Assembly (NCBI GenBank): GCA_905221605.1
Contig: CAJNDS010002228.1
Coordinates: forward strand, 312,001 to 376,000
Source: Symbiodinium natans
Lineage: Eukaryota; Sar; Dinophyceae; Suessiales; Symbiodiniaceae
Direction: 5' to 3'
Length of the DNA: 64,000 bases
Shown here: piece by piece, positions 31,834 to 42,682 of the stretch
Position numbering within the stretch: the stretch's first letter is position 1
How the letters are laid out: the number at the start of each line of letters is the position of its first letter
Made by a program: the position numbers and the translations under genes
Notes under the pieces: generated by a model
The model's database searches: none
What the model was told of the DNA's origin: nothing
What the model saw: the letters and a program-made list of their open reading frames with translations, nothing else

Positions 31834-32107
31834 GTGCCGCCGAGCACGCAGAAGCCCTGGCGGAAGAGGAGCTGATCGCTACTCGGAACTTACTGACACA
31901 GTGCTCTCACAAAGTGACCAGTTAAGTGGGGGAGCGTGATCTATGCAACAACGTGAAGCAGACGCAGAGCCACTCCTACACTGTCAGCATCCTAGGTTAG
32001 AGCCATATGCCTCGTTGTTCTGTTTGACATTTGGTTGAACATATGCTGTAGTCTCGGATCAAGGGTCGTCAGAGCTCTTCGGCAACGTCCAGAGCGTGAG
32101 CAAGTAG
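31834..32107 (+). CDS. last two exons of an unidentified gene, with an in-frame TAA
   Basis: 31834-31995 (GATGCAG|GT) reads GAAEHAEALAEEELIATRNL then LTQCSHKVTS, a TAA at 31923, then in the same frame CNNVKQTQSHSYTVSIL to a GT donor. 32052-32107 continues in phase (VSDQGSSELFGNVQSVSK) and stops at TAG. The TAA suggests either a decayed gene or that the first part is a separate terminal exon. Confidence 0.45.
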
Positions 32108-32177
32108 AAATCTATTGCGTTCACTTACGTACAATTTAGTCGATGAGGTCCCCAGAGATGGCCAAGGTGAGAGTCAT

Positions 32178-32277
32178 TTGGGATGTCCCCCGTTTTCCTA
32201 ACAGTCCTTAACAGGGATTATCATCCCCCCTATTATAAGCCCTACCAAGGACTGTTCGATAAGGGGGAACGTCCCAA
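32178..32277. mobile_element. MITE-like element, family B copy 3
   Basis: The ends TTGGGATGTCCCCCGTTTTC and AAGGGGGAACGTCCCAA are inverted complements. The inner motif AGTCCTTAACAGGGATTAT is shared with the copy at 4338. Intergenic or intronic, no ORF. Confidence 0.6.
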
Positions 32278-32460
32278 GTCCTCATCATCTTTTGGGAGCA
32301 GCAACCCCTTCACAACGACGAACTCTTGAGCCCAGAGCATCCTCCCAAGAGCCCTCCGCTCCAAAACCGAAAGTCCTCCTCTCAAAGACCAAACAGCCTC
32401 ATAACTATCAATGATCAACCCTAGGGCTTAGGGTTTAGGGTTTAGGGTTTAGGGTTTAGA

Positions 32461-32630
32461 GCCCGAAAACCCCATACCCCCATAACCCCATAACCCCATA
32501 ACCCCATAACCCCATAACCCCATAACCCCATAACCCCATAACCCCATAACCCCATAACCCCATAACCCCATAACCCCATAACCCCATAACCCCATAACCC
32601 CATAACCCCATAACCCTAAACCCTTATCCT
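32461..32630. repeat. 8-base variant telomere array (CCCCATAA)n
   Basis: About 18-19 near-perfect units of CCCCATAA, preceded by TTTAGGG units and followed by CCCTAAACCC. Confidence 0.95.
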
Positions 32631-32637
32631 TTTGCAC

Positions 32638-32745
32638 TCAACTCTCGAGGCGTACCGCGCTGCAGCTCAAGAAGCCGGTGGTCTCGATGCGGATGGGCCG
32701 CAGGGACTGAGTTGCTGTGGCATCTCGAAGCTGCTCGGAGTGGGT
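32638..32745 (+). CDS. exon lying between two telomere-like arrays
   Basis: Frame STLEAYRAAAQEAGGLDADG then PQGLSCCGISKLLGVG. Bounded by a (CCCCATAA)n array on the left and (TTTAGGG)n on the right, so both flanking introns would be telomere-like. Family unknown. Confidence 0.4.
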
Positions 32746-32805
32746 TTAGGGTTTAGGGTTTAGGGTTTAGGGTCTAGGGTTTAGGGTTTAGGGTTTAGGG
32801 TTTAG
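32742..32805. repeat. (TTTAGGG)n array
   Basis: Nine heptamers with one TCTAGGG variant. Confidence 0.9.
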
Positions 32806-34094
32806 GTCACTTCTCTAAAGTATGGTCGTTCTTTGGGTGCCCTGCATATTTGGGACGTTTTAGCATGGTCACGAGAAGTGACCAGGTGCCTTCAAATGGA
32901 GGGTGTAAGAGTCGGATGTGGTGGGGTGGGGCTTGGAGGGTCTGTCGTAAGGGTTTGTAGGGTGTCGGGCAGACGCTGAGGTGGTGGGGGGGAGGAAGCA
33001 AGCCCAACATGAGAGTGTGCACACTCACAAGCTTACGCCGATTTACGATTCCTGAGGTTCCTCCAGCTTCCGGTGGGACTGGGTCCGGCGAAGGGTCGCT
33101 CAGAGATAATTCCGTTAATGTGAAGCAACACTTAGTCAGCTTTTTAGGTGTGGAGGCGCCAAAGTGCGCACGTGAGATATGAGCATCTGCTGCTAAGCAG
33201 CAGGGCTAATTTGCTTTGGCCTGTACAGATGTAGTTGTCGATGGTGGTAAATAGCTGTTTCGCAGCATTCACAGCAATGCCGTGAGCAGCGTGCGTGCAC
33301 GTCCAACTGAAAGTGATTGTCAGCCGCTGCTACCGTTCACATGCAAGTGCTGCACGGATTCACTTTAGCACGAGCAGCTCCAGAGTACCTACGGTGCTTT
33401 TGGCGGTGTAGAGATGCGCACCACTGCCGGCTACGGGCGGAAAGCTACAGCCAGTACACCCGAAAGGGCAGAACATGAGGCAGAGGTACGCTTCTAGCGT
33501 TTGGACCATCTTGAACCCGTGGCTCCCAAAGAACAGTCGGAGCCTTGTCTACTGTTGTCTAACCGTCTGCATATCTGCGAGTCCTTCTCTACAGCCACAA
33601 ATAATGGTCCCTCAACAGTCCTAGCAAACCGCATAACCCCAGCCCGAGCCTAGGCTCCACAACCCAGACTTGTAGATACTCGAAGCCTCAACACCCAGCC
33701 TTCAACAAAAAACCCTAAACGCCCTTAAACATCCGAAATCCGAAGCTGTCCCATCGCCATGGCGCCACCCCGGGTGGTTCTGGCTGCCCTGTCCCCAGCT
33801 TTGGTGTAATCCCTTTCCCCCCCGCCCCTCCCCCCACCCCCCCCAAGATTACAGGACCCTAAATGAATCGGATTGCAGTCAGATTCCTGCAAGGTCGTTG
33901 CTATTGTTAATAAGAGGAAGCAAGGTATTAATTGCAATGCAGCATCGTAAGTTCATAAGATTCAGGAAATGAGAATTCAGTGAGTGTCGAGCCCGTTTAC
34001 GTGACACATGGCGAGAGGCACGAACAGACACTGTCGGGATGTGGAAAAGCCCAACGGCTTTGAAACCTGCCCTCCGCTTGCAACATCCTTTCAG
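32806..34094. other. gap without a supported gene
   Basis: Contains an open minus frame at 32807-33028, a CCCC-rich stretch at 33818-33845 and ambiguous short frames. Nothing recognised. Confidence 0.35.
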
Positions 34095-35887
34095 GATCTC
34101 CCACCTGCGGAGAAGGAGCGAATGCTGTCTTTCCTCGTAGCCAACAAGGCTACTGGTATTGGGTGGGGGCTGTAGCTCAGGTGCTGGGAACCTATAGGTT
34201 TGTGCTGTATTTCTGATCGTTGGCGATCAGTCGGTGGATGCTTGGTACCAGTACTTCCCAGCTCCGAAGATGTTGCTGTACTGTCAGGTTGAGTTCAAGC
34301 CTGACATCTCGGGCAAGTTCTCGGCTGTTGTGAAGGTGATCAGACCTGAGGAACCCATGGGTTGTGCAGCAAGTTCCATGTGCTTCTCTCCAATGCCAAA
34401 CTGTCCAAACTTCGCCACTTCGGAATCGCGTGCGCGGTTCGGACATTTCGAAGCCTTCTACTCCCAATCAGCCCTGTGAGGCGCGTGAGGGTGCCAGTCC
34501 AGCCGCCTCCTCGCCGCCCAGAGGTGATAAAACTCCGGATGCTGGGCAGCAAGTTGCCTTGCCATTTAATGGGGGTTTACGATACTAGGGGTACCATATT
34601 GGTGTCCCTATTATAAGGGAATCCTGCTATTTGGGGGCCTCTATTAGGGGTCCTCTATGTTCGAAATCCGTCCTTTGTGCTCGTTTCATTCCCATGCTTC
34701 CTTGGGAGTTGCACCAGAGAGACTCCTTTCAGCTGCGAAGGATCAAATCAATATGGCAGGCTGCCTCGGCCTCAGCGTGCTGTAAGACCAGAGCTCCAGA
34801 GCCTTCAAAAAATTTAATGCATTTTCGGTGCATTCCGCTTTGCTGCTTATTGCTGTGGTTTTGCCCATACCTGTGAGCAAAGTGTACCTTTTGCTAATGT
34901 TCCTAGGGGTGCCCAGCGCGAGTAGCACTCCAAGCACTTCCGCGCGGACAGAGGAGAAAACCAACTGGCATCAAGTTTGCGTGAAGGTGTCGGGTTCGCG
35001 GAGCTGTTCAGAAGCTGTGCTGATGTTAAGCAATCGAGACTCTTGTGGGGGCCCATTAGGGTGGACAGGCAACAAACATGAGTTGAAAGTTGAAAGCGTA
35101 GGAGATTTCATTGATGCAGGAGACACCTGGCCCGGCGAAAGCCACCAATCTCACAGCCGTGCAGAGCGAGCTGAAGAAGCGGCCGCACACTCAGATGTGG
35201 AGGACTCCGCTAGTGCACTTGTGCAAGTACCGTTGTACACCGCAAAGGTTCCGATCTATGTGCATATCCCAGAAGGCAAGGTTGATAAGCTGATGGTTGT
35301 TCAGAGGGACTCCTGATTCGCACAACCCAAGCCAGGATCAGCTCCACTATGCTATACAGTTGCCCGTAGAACTCTACTTTCTCCACTCCCTGCTTCTCAC
35401 ATGAAATTCGCAAAGCCCCAAGTATCAAGGTCCCCCCCCCCCCCCCCCCCCAAAAAAAAAAAACGCTCCAAAGGCCGAAAACCCGAGATCTGTAGCAGCA
35501 AGGTACCGCACCTTCACCGGCCTCCTGCCAGCCTTGGGCCAGCATCCGAAGACCATGATGAAGGACGGCTTCCTTGAAACGTCGAAGCCGTCATGCCTGA
35601 TTTGCCCGGAAACCGTGCATGAACCCTGACATTGGTGGTTCATCCTTGGCCCATGAGACTATACTTCCCCAAAATTCCTGATCCGATGCTTCTGGGGGTC
35701 TTTCGGAGCTCATCTGCACCTCACATGAGTTCGCAAATACTGGGCTCCCGACCTTGAAGGATTGCAGCCTTTTGTTTTGCACAAGGGGGCGTATCCCTGT
35801 GCTTTCGGCTGTGTGGCGAAGGCGGAGCTCCTAAACTTCATTGAGGAGGTCTACACTGCGCGGTACAACCAGGAGCGTCGCGGGTGA
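34095..35887 (+). CDS. unidentified multi-exon gene
   Basis: Exons 34095-34148 (DLPPAEKERMLSFLVANK), 34198-~34356 (VCAVFLIVGDQSVDAWYQYF...KPDISGKFSAVVK), 35120-35178 (ETPGPAKATNLTAVQSELK), 35503-35567 (KYRTFTGLLPALGQHPKTMM) and 35760-35887 (LQPFVLHKGAYPCAFGCVAK...EEVYTARYNQERRG, TGA 35885-35887). The last three join in phase through GC donors and AG|G acceptors. The link between 34356 and 35120 is missing because several frames are open there. The intron before 35503 contains a C-run followed by an A-run. No family recognised. Confidence 0.55.
34571..34670. mobile_element. degenerate MITE-like element, family A
   Basis: Starts GGGGGTTTACGATACTAGGG and ends GGGGTCCTCTATGTTCGAAA, which are decayed inverted repeats. 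The conserved interior AAGGGAATCCTGCTATTTGG is present. Confidence 0.45.
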
Positions 35888-36142
35888 CTTTAGACACAGT
35901 TTGGGTCTTCCTACTCCAGTGTGCAGACTCCCACGTTGTACCCAATGCCCAGCAATGTTGGAAGCAGAGATCGGTCCGACTCACCCTGCACAGGCTGCTT
36001 GGCACAGGAGTTTTCCGACACAGTTCCTATTATTGGCATTGCTCTGCCATGACCAGGACCTCCTCCAGATTCAGCAGCACGTCGAGGCAGAGGCCAGAGC
36101 AACGCAATGCTTCGGCATGCCGGCGCACTTGAAGCCATGTAG

Positions 36143-36256
36143 GGAAGCCTTGAGGGCACCGAACTCGGAACCGGGAATGCTCAAGTTGTGGAGGCCGTGG
36201 GAGTGCAGAAAAAGAAGAAGTCGGAGCCTCACAGCAAGGCAAGGTCCATCTACTAA
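36143..36256 (+). CDS. candidate terminal exon, Lys-rich C terminus
   Basis: Frame GSLEGTELGTGNAQVVEAVG then VQKKKKSEPHSKARSIY, TAA 36254-36256. Preceded by TAG|GG. Another frame is also open. It may belong to a gene following 35887. Confidence 0.4.
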   Translation, partial: GSLEGTELGTGNAQVVEAVGVQKKKKSEPHSKARSIY

Positions 36257-36794
36257 GTCAGTGTCGAGCTTTGGGTCATTTTGAGACCAATGGGCCAAGG
36301 CTCAGGTCCTCTTTCTGCCATGTCTGCCACATGTGCAACTCGACGCGGCCCCCTTAGTTTGCAATCAGCTCCAAGGTTGCCGAGCGACTTGACCTCCTTC
36401 CCTCAGCGCGCCTGCCACCTTTCTGCTCTGTTTGCAGCACGCCTTGTTTGGGATGCTACTTACATGCGCCATCAGTTCGGTAGCCGCATGGCTGCCCAAA
36501 ACATACACCAGCTTATCTTGGCCTTGAGCTGTTTGTGCCAGGTCTGTGGTGACTGTGGCGGGCAAGCGTTACGGCCTGCGGCGAATGGTGGGACAAGTGT
36601 GTTGGAGTGTAGCAAAGAGCGCCGGGGCCCTGGACGTGGTGGGATCGAATAGGAGCCTGTCCTAAACCCATGAAACTCGTTAGCTTGCGCCCCCTGCCTC
36701 CTTGTACTATCCAATCGTGACCATGACGAGCTCTGTGTTCTCTCGGGCAGGATGCCGGAAGTCAGGGAACCCAACCCAACCGGGGAAACTCTGC

Positions 36795-37248
36795 AGTAGA
36801 CTCTCAAGCTAAGTCCAAGTGACTTCTCCAACATTCGCGGCAAGGTCGAACTGCACCGGTCGGAGCACGAGGGCATCGAGACCTTCGCGCGCTTCCTGGA
36901 GGAGCTCGGGGGAAACAGCGGGTGAGGCTTAGAGTGTATCGGTTTTTCTGTAAGCTGCCACTAGTAGTCATAAAAATAAAGAAAGGGCCTGCAGGGAACT
37001 TAGTCAACTCTACAAGATGCAGGCTCTGGCCGCGGCTCTTATTCTTGCACAACCCTCAACCCTTCAAGCCCCAAACCCTGAACCCTGAACCCTTTAAGCC
37101 CCCCAACGACCCTCAACCCTTAAAACCCCAAACCCCAAACCCCAAACCCTAAACCTCTTTTAAACCCCCAAACAATGTGGTCTGGAAGGAGTCCTATGAC
37201 GCCGTGGACGCCCTCTTCTACTTGGAGATGCGCTGGGCCGCGCGGCAG
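36795..37248 (+). CDS. unidentified gene, two phased exons
   Basis: ~36795-36901 reads SDFSNIRGKVELHRSEHEGI then ETFARFLE to a GA donor. 37189-37248 (GGAAG|GA) reads ESYDAVDALFYLEMRWAARQ to a GC donor. The intron (36902-37188) ends in CCCCAAA/CCCTAAA-type repeats. Family unknown. Confidence 0.5.
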
Positions 37249-37904
37249 GCCACTTGCTATCCTGGTTGCTGGTTGATTAGGGTTTGGGGTTTAGGGTTTA
37301 GGGTGCAGGGTTTAGGGTTTAGGGGATCCCTTTAGAAACCCCCTTGGGTAGTTTCCTAAGTTAGGGCCCCGTTTATTGGGATCCCTTTCTCAAGGGTGCC
37401 GCCTTATCATGGGTCCCCTCGGTAAGCCAAGAAAGCGCCTTTTGATACTCGGAAGGCCCTTGGGATTTCATTGTTTTATGGTCCCTTACTAGGTTTAAGA
37501 GGAGTATTGTGCAGGAAAATTGTTCCGTGGCCAACCTAAGGAGAGGGTGTTTCAGGGGCCATTTCCTTGGTTTGGGATGTGGCCTGGCCTGGTTTGATAG
37601 GGCTTGCAGGCTTCACAGGGTTCACAGGGCTTGTCACGCTCTCTTCAGATTAGGGGGTCGGTTGTTGGCTTTGGATGATCTAGGGTTTAGGGTTTAGTGT
37701 TTAGGGTTTGCTTGCTGCTTACTTGGCTTTTGGGAGGGTCGGGTCTGGGGAGAAAGCCAACCTTGAGCCGAACCCACAGCCTGAGCCGAATCATGGGGCT
37801 GAATTGTAGGTTCCTAAACCTGACGCCCCAAACTCGAAGACCCTGTAATCCCAGCTCCCAACAACACTTCAATCATCCAAGACATGAAGCCTGAAGACTG
37901 AAGC
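37249..37904. other. intron or gap with short telomere-like tracts
   Basis: TTTAGGG tracts at 37280-37325 and 37680-37708; no convincing exon. Confidence 0.35.
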
Positions 37905-38126
37905 CTTACAAGGTGCTTAGAATCCCACAGGCCCTTATTCGACCCCTTGCAATCCTCTAAGCCCTTAGATGCCCTTATTGGGCCTTCGAAGCCCCCAAAA
38001 GCTCTGAATTCCACAATAAAGAACCGGCCTGGGCTCTCAGATGACTATCCCACGGGGCAGCTGGCTGAGAGCCTGGAAGAAGAACCAGGTCCACTGAATG
38101 AGAGAAAATGCCGTGATGATTTATGA
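37905..38126 (+). CDS. candidate terminal exon
   Basis: Open without ATG; the 3' part reads NRPGLSDDYPTGQLAESLEE then EPGPLNERKCRDDL, TGA 38124-38126. The exact exon start is unresolved (an AG before 38014 is possible). It may be the end of the 36.8-37.2 kb gene. Confidence 0.4.
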   Translation, partial: LTRCLESHRPLFDPLQSSKPLDALIGPSKPPKALNSTIKNRPGLSDDYPTGQLAESLEEEPGPLNERKCRDDL

Positions 38127-39415
38127 GTATGGTTGTTGATGATATTGGTAAGTTAGTGTTCGAACATCTCAACTACACCTTTCGCAGGTACTCTGTTCGT
38201 TTCTTCGTGGGTCTTCGGTTTTTAGGGTAGTCTGGAGGGCCGGAAGTGCTTTTGGCGTCTTCGGGTCTGAGCGCGTGCGTGGCCAAAGTCCAAAGAAGTC
38301 TTAGGGGTGCCAATGGGGTCCAAATTGTCTGAGGGTTGAGAGGATTTTTTAAGGTCTTGCGCAATTTGCTGGGCTCAGGGTAGTGCTGCAAGGGCCCATA
38401 GAAGGATTTCCTGATGCTGAGGGTGCTTATGATACCAACATTAGAGCCTTTCTTGTCTCAAGCTTGAGCGACCCAGAAGTCAATAGTGGAAACTCTTTGC
38501 CTGTTTGCTTTGAGGTTCATAAGATACACCAACATTCCACACCACATCCGTGACTGGCAGGGATTCACACCTCAACACCACTTTCTGGCCGCAGCTGCCT
38601 CGGCAATTGTGATCGGGTTCACTTTAACCGGTCGAGCATTGCGCTCCCGAAGGGGCACCGCCCAGCGAATTTGACCGCTTGAGACAGGACGTTTTTGCGC
38701 TTACATGGAGTGTCTGATTCTGGATTTCAGGGCCCGGCCTCTGAGTTTGGGGGTTCGCAGTGCCGTTGTTGGCAGAAGTGAACTTACGATTCATGCGTAG
38801 CACCACGGCAACTGCAAACTGCTTTCCGAAATACACTGCATGTTGCTCATGTTGACTGGCCTTCAAGGTTCGCTCTTTCCTTTCCTACGTGGGTTTAGGG
38901 TTTGCTTCAGGTCTATGCTGTGGAACCACCTTAAATGATCCAGGTTGAGCGACCATGTGCCCAAAAACCCTAAACCCTAAACTTTCAGAAAGCGCCCCTT
39001 ACCGATCAGGCTCACCCGCGCCCCACGGATGCCCAGGCCTGTCCTCAGTGTTGTTCCTTGGCTAGTCGCGCCTAGGAGACCTTTATGGTCCTGTTCCTTT
39101 TTTGTTTTTGTTGCCTGGTGGCTGAATCGATGGTGGGGGGGCTTCAGCAAACAGCTGGAACTTGATTGCAGGGCCGCATGGCTCTTTGCAGGCTCCAACG
39201 GGGGCAGGCCCCCTTAAAACAAGTTTTGGCCAGACCTGGAATGTGCTGGAACTCCGTACCACGCAGGCCCCATCCCATCATAATTTGAATTCTCACAAGC
39301 TGTTCAAGCAGGCCAAAACGGGGCAGATGCTTTGTAGATGTTGTCGAAACCCCAAAAATTTTTTCGAAACACCCAACATTATCCCGCCTTTTTGCTCTAC
39401 TGCTGCGACTGTCAG
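38127..39415. other. gap with one hydrophobic open frame
   Basis: 38486-38674 (+) reads HHFLAAAASAIVIGFTLTGR in a 62-codon frame without ATG. Nothing else supported. A short CCCTAAA tract lies at 38963-38983. Confidence 0.3.
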
Positions 39416-39507
39416 GCATCAAAGACTTCAGTGCCAACCGGTGCACGACCGCAGCTGTCGCTGAAGAAGGCCAAGAGAACCCTAAGCCTAAGCGGGCGAT
39501 GCTCTGA
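39416..39507 (+). CDS. candidate terminal exon
   Basis: After GTCAG|GC: IKDFSANRCTTAAVAEEGQE then NPKPKRAML, TGA 39505-39507. An overlapping frame is also open. Confidence 0.35.
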
Positions 39508-39659
39508 CCTCTGGGGCAGCGGTTCTTCGGCAACTTCTGATCTTGACTCCTGTTCTCAAGAGCCTGCGCTGGTAGCTGGCTCACCCTCTTGCCTTTTCGG
39601 ATGTGTAAGACATGCCACCCGCTAGGTACTTGTGCAGCATCTTGAGAGCTTGCGTTGCG

Positions 39660-39767
39660 ATGCCCGAATCAGCTTCGAACGGGGAGGCCTTGGCAGCCGT
39701 ACGCGAGGGAATCGACAAGGAGGCGCCCGACTCCCTCAAGGCCGCTTTCCGACTTCAAGCACGATAA
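39660..39767 (+). CDS. candidate exon or 35-residue ORF
   Basis: ATG 39660: MPESASNGEALAAVREGIDK then EAPDSLKAAFRLQAR, TAA 39765-39767. GC-rich third positions as in other exons here. Confidence 0.4.
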   Translation: MPESASNGEALAAVREGIDKEAPDSLKAAFRLQAR

Positions 39768-40049
39768 AGCTCTGCCAAGACAGGGCCTTTCTCCTGCATG
39801 GAAAAAGCCTTACAGGCTCCCCACCCCACAACACACCCCATAACACTCCACAAAACAGATCCTTTGATGCAGAATCATACAAGGCCCTGTCTTGCCAAGC
39901 CTGGCCTATCTAGCCCAGTTGCTTTGCCCTGCTCATCTGCAGCCAGCTTGGAGGCCAGCATTTCTGCGCGACTCAAGCAGGAGTCAGGCCAGGCAGCAGG
40001 AGTGGAGTAGGGCTTACCATGGCTTACCCCAGTTTAGGCTGAGGGCGTC

Positions 40050-40286
40050 ATGGATGAACCTGGAAAGCGGCCATGCCCCCTTGTGCCTGCGCGCCGCCAT
40101 TTCGAAGGTGATGGCGCGGAGCAGATAGATTGGGATCGCTTCCTCTTCCTCTGCACACAGGAGTATCGCAAAGCCAGGCCCCCAGCCGGATTTGAAGTGA
40201 CCAGAGGAGGCATGTGGTCAGATACTGAAAGTTATGGTCCCTTTTGGGGTTACTATAAACTGATGAACCCAGTTCAAGGAGGCTAA
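40050..40286 (+). CDS. 78-residue hypothetical protein
   Basis: ATG 40050 to TAG 40286. Contains GDGAEQIDWDRFLFLCTQEY and GMWSDTESYGPFWGYYKLMN; rich in aromatic residues. The minus strand is also open, so moderate confidence. No family recognised. Confidence 0.4.
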   Translation: MDEPGKRPCPLVPARRHFEGDGAEQIDWDRFLFLCTQEYRKARPPAGFEVTRGGMWSDTESYGPFWGYYKLMNPVQGG

Positions 40287-40671
40287 AGCTGTCCGAAGAT
40301 GCCGGGGCCTTCCTTTTCAAAGCGGACGTTAAAACGACTAGCCGCGGGACCAGGCCACAAAGTACAGCAGCGTAGCAGTGGGATTGAGACGAGACAGAGA
40401 GAGAGGGGTGTCAATGCCGAGAAGTGCAAGCACACAGGCCAACCCATCCAGGATCCCGCGAGAAAGTGTACTTGTCGAGAGTGCAATCTCGACACAGCAT
40501 TGCGCTTAAGCGAGAGCTGCGTATCGGACGCTGCCTAGCCTTTACTTCCAAGGCAGTTAGGAATCCGATACCTTGTGCACACACGGTTGGAAACAAAGAA
40601 GCCCACGAGATCTCTTGAGAACAAAGCTTTGTGCTCCAGCAAATCGACTGCACTCCCAGATGCCATAGCCC

Positions 40672-40835
40672 TTGTCTGCCTCTTCCGCTTACGACACCAA
40701 GAAGCAGCCAAGAAAGTCCTTAGCTGAATCGAAGCATAGGCTGGTAAATCAAGTTGAGGTGCAGCTTCTTCCGGAGCCCAGGGAGTTTGGGGTCGCGCTG
40801 GGCTTTGCAAAAACTCTCTCTAAACTCCGTTTTAC
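40672..40835 (+). CDS. candidate exon
   Basis: Frame AYDTKKQPRKSLAESKHRLV then NQVEVQLLPEPREFGVALGF. No ATG; boundaries unclear. Confidence 0.3.
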
Positions 40836-41328
40836 CCTACACCCTAAACCCTGCTCAGATCTTAGAAGGGGCCAGGGATTGGATGGGTGTTGAGGTTTCT
40901 TGCTTCTCGGGAAATACTTGCAACTGAGGCTCGATGCATCGCGTTGCAACGGAAGCAACGACCGAGCCAGGCCACCTGCAGCGTTAGGGTTTAGGGTTTA
41001 GGATTTCGGGTTTAGGGTTTAGGGTCCGGGTTTAGGGTAGCTTAAAGCTCAGGCTTTTCAGGGTTGGTGAGCGCAGCTGCTCATGTTCTTCACGAGCCGG
41101 TGGAACATGAAGGTGTGCTGTCAAGATACGTGCAAAATGCCTCAAAGGATCACGAAAACGTGCTCTTGTTCGCTGCGGAGAGTAACTGAGGCAACGCCGT
41201 CCAATATCGGTTTATTCCATTATTACACAACAAGGGCAGAACATAGGCCGTCAGAACATAGGCCGTCGGGGTTCAAGATCGTTTGGCCGGATGCGTCGAG
41301 AGCTCCAGCACCTCCCGAGAAGTGATGT

Positions 41329-41429
41329 GGGGGTTTCTGAAATTAGGGTACCTTATTGGGTTCCTGATTATGAGGGAATCCTACTATTTGGGGGTCTATA
41401 TGAGGGGTCCCCTATTTTCGTAAACTCCC
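41329..41429. mobile_element. MITE-like element, family A
   Basis: About 101 bp: GGGGGTTTCTGAAATTAGGG at left, CCCCTATTTTCGTAAACTCC at right. The interior GAGGGAATCCTACTATTTGG is shared with other copies. Confidence 0.6.
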
Positions 41430-41867
41430 ATCTCTTACTTAGCTCTGAAAAGGCTAGGGAATCGAACTCGTTGAATGGTCTACTATTTTCGAGTGTGCAA
41501 TAAGCGACCACCACCTCCACTGTCTATCATAGTTCAGGGTTCGCAGCCCACTGATGAACCAAGGGGACACCCCGAAGAATCTTAAAACGCAGAGAGATGT
41601 GCACTATATATATATATATGTATATGTACATATATTTATTTATTTGTTTATTTGTTTATTTATTTATTTGTTTGTTTGTTTATTTCTTTATACACATACT
41701 GGTATATATATATATATACACATACATACATACACATGTATACATACGCATATACACACTTTAGAAGAGACGCCGTAAAAAAGCACAAGCCCACCATGGC
41801 GCCTGCCAGGGGCTGCTCGCGAGCTTCTCCCAGCGGATCTCCAACACCTGGGGCATCAGCGGCCTGG

Positions 41868-42014
41868 CCTGAACCCTAAACCCTAAACCCTAAACCCTAA
41901 ACCCTAAACCCTAAACCCTAGGTAACCCTAAACCCTAAACCCGAAGCCCTAAACCCTAAACCCTAAACCCTGAACCCTGAACCCTAAACCCTTGCCCCTA
42001 AACCCTAAGCCGAG
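41868..42014. repeat. CCCTAAA array with CCCTGAA variants
   Basis: Nearly continuous CCCTAAA units with CCCGAAG and CCCTGAA variants. Confidence 0.9.
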
Positions 42015-42240
42015 CCTGGCTCTTCAGGGTGGCCTTTTGCATTTTGTTTCATTAATGGTCTAATGAGGTATCAGGTGTATGTTCATGCAACTGCGGTTGT
42101 TGCTTTATATATATATATATATGTGCATATACATATATATATATACATACATACATATATATATATTAATATAGTATATTCTTTTATCTTCTATTATATT
42201 ATATTATAACACATTATACCACCCCACAAAAACAACAAGG

Positions 42241-42682
42241 AATGCGCGCTTTACGCCGCCGTTTGAGGACTTGCAGCACAGATGAAGGCAGAAGTACTGA
42301 AAACACTGGCAGGCGCAGTGAATTCGAGACGTCGCACAGAAAAGGTCAAAAGTGGTATGCGTGGAAAAGCGTGAACATGCATTGTTTTACACCTCGGGGT
42401 TTTAGGGCATCACGAGGATGAAGACAGAACATCCATATGCGAAAAGCACAAAGTAATCGCCTTGAGATCAAGGCAGCGTGCGAGTTCAATTTTGAGGCCG
42501 GCATACTTTTTTATAGATTAGATCTTGAATGAAAATTTAAAAAAATCTAAATAAATATGTGTAGTCTTACTGCCACTGATAAGGCAGGTCAGTGACTCAC
42601 AACTACTCCAGAAGAGTGGTCCAGAACATGAACATGATTGGCTGAAACTCAAACAAGGCACCGTCGCTCACTGACTTTGTAG
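42241..42682. other. no gene seen
   Basis: Unique sequence downstream (on the minus strand) of the 147-residue ORF; may be its 3' untranslated region. No repeats or domains. Confidence 0.3.

Larger units (their letters stand above)
40983..42240. other. gap rich in repeats
   Basis: TTTAGGG at 40983-41038; family A element at 41329-41429; (TA)n, (TTTA)n and (CATA)n at 41605-41760; CCCTAAA array at 41868-42014; (TA)n at 42100-42170. No supported gene. Confidence 0.6.

Noticed and set aside
32449-32637. Gly-Tyr-Gly-Val-Met-Gly-Leu-Trp repeat protein
   Set aside because: Read-through of the CCCCATAA array; unit of 8 bases cycles through frames and has no other coding support.
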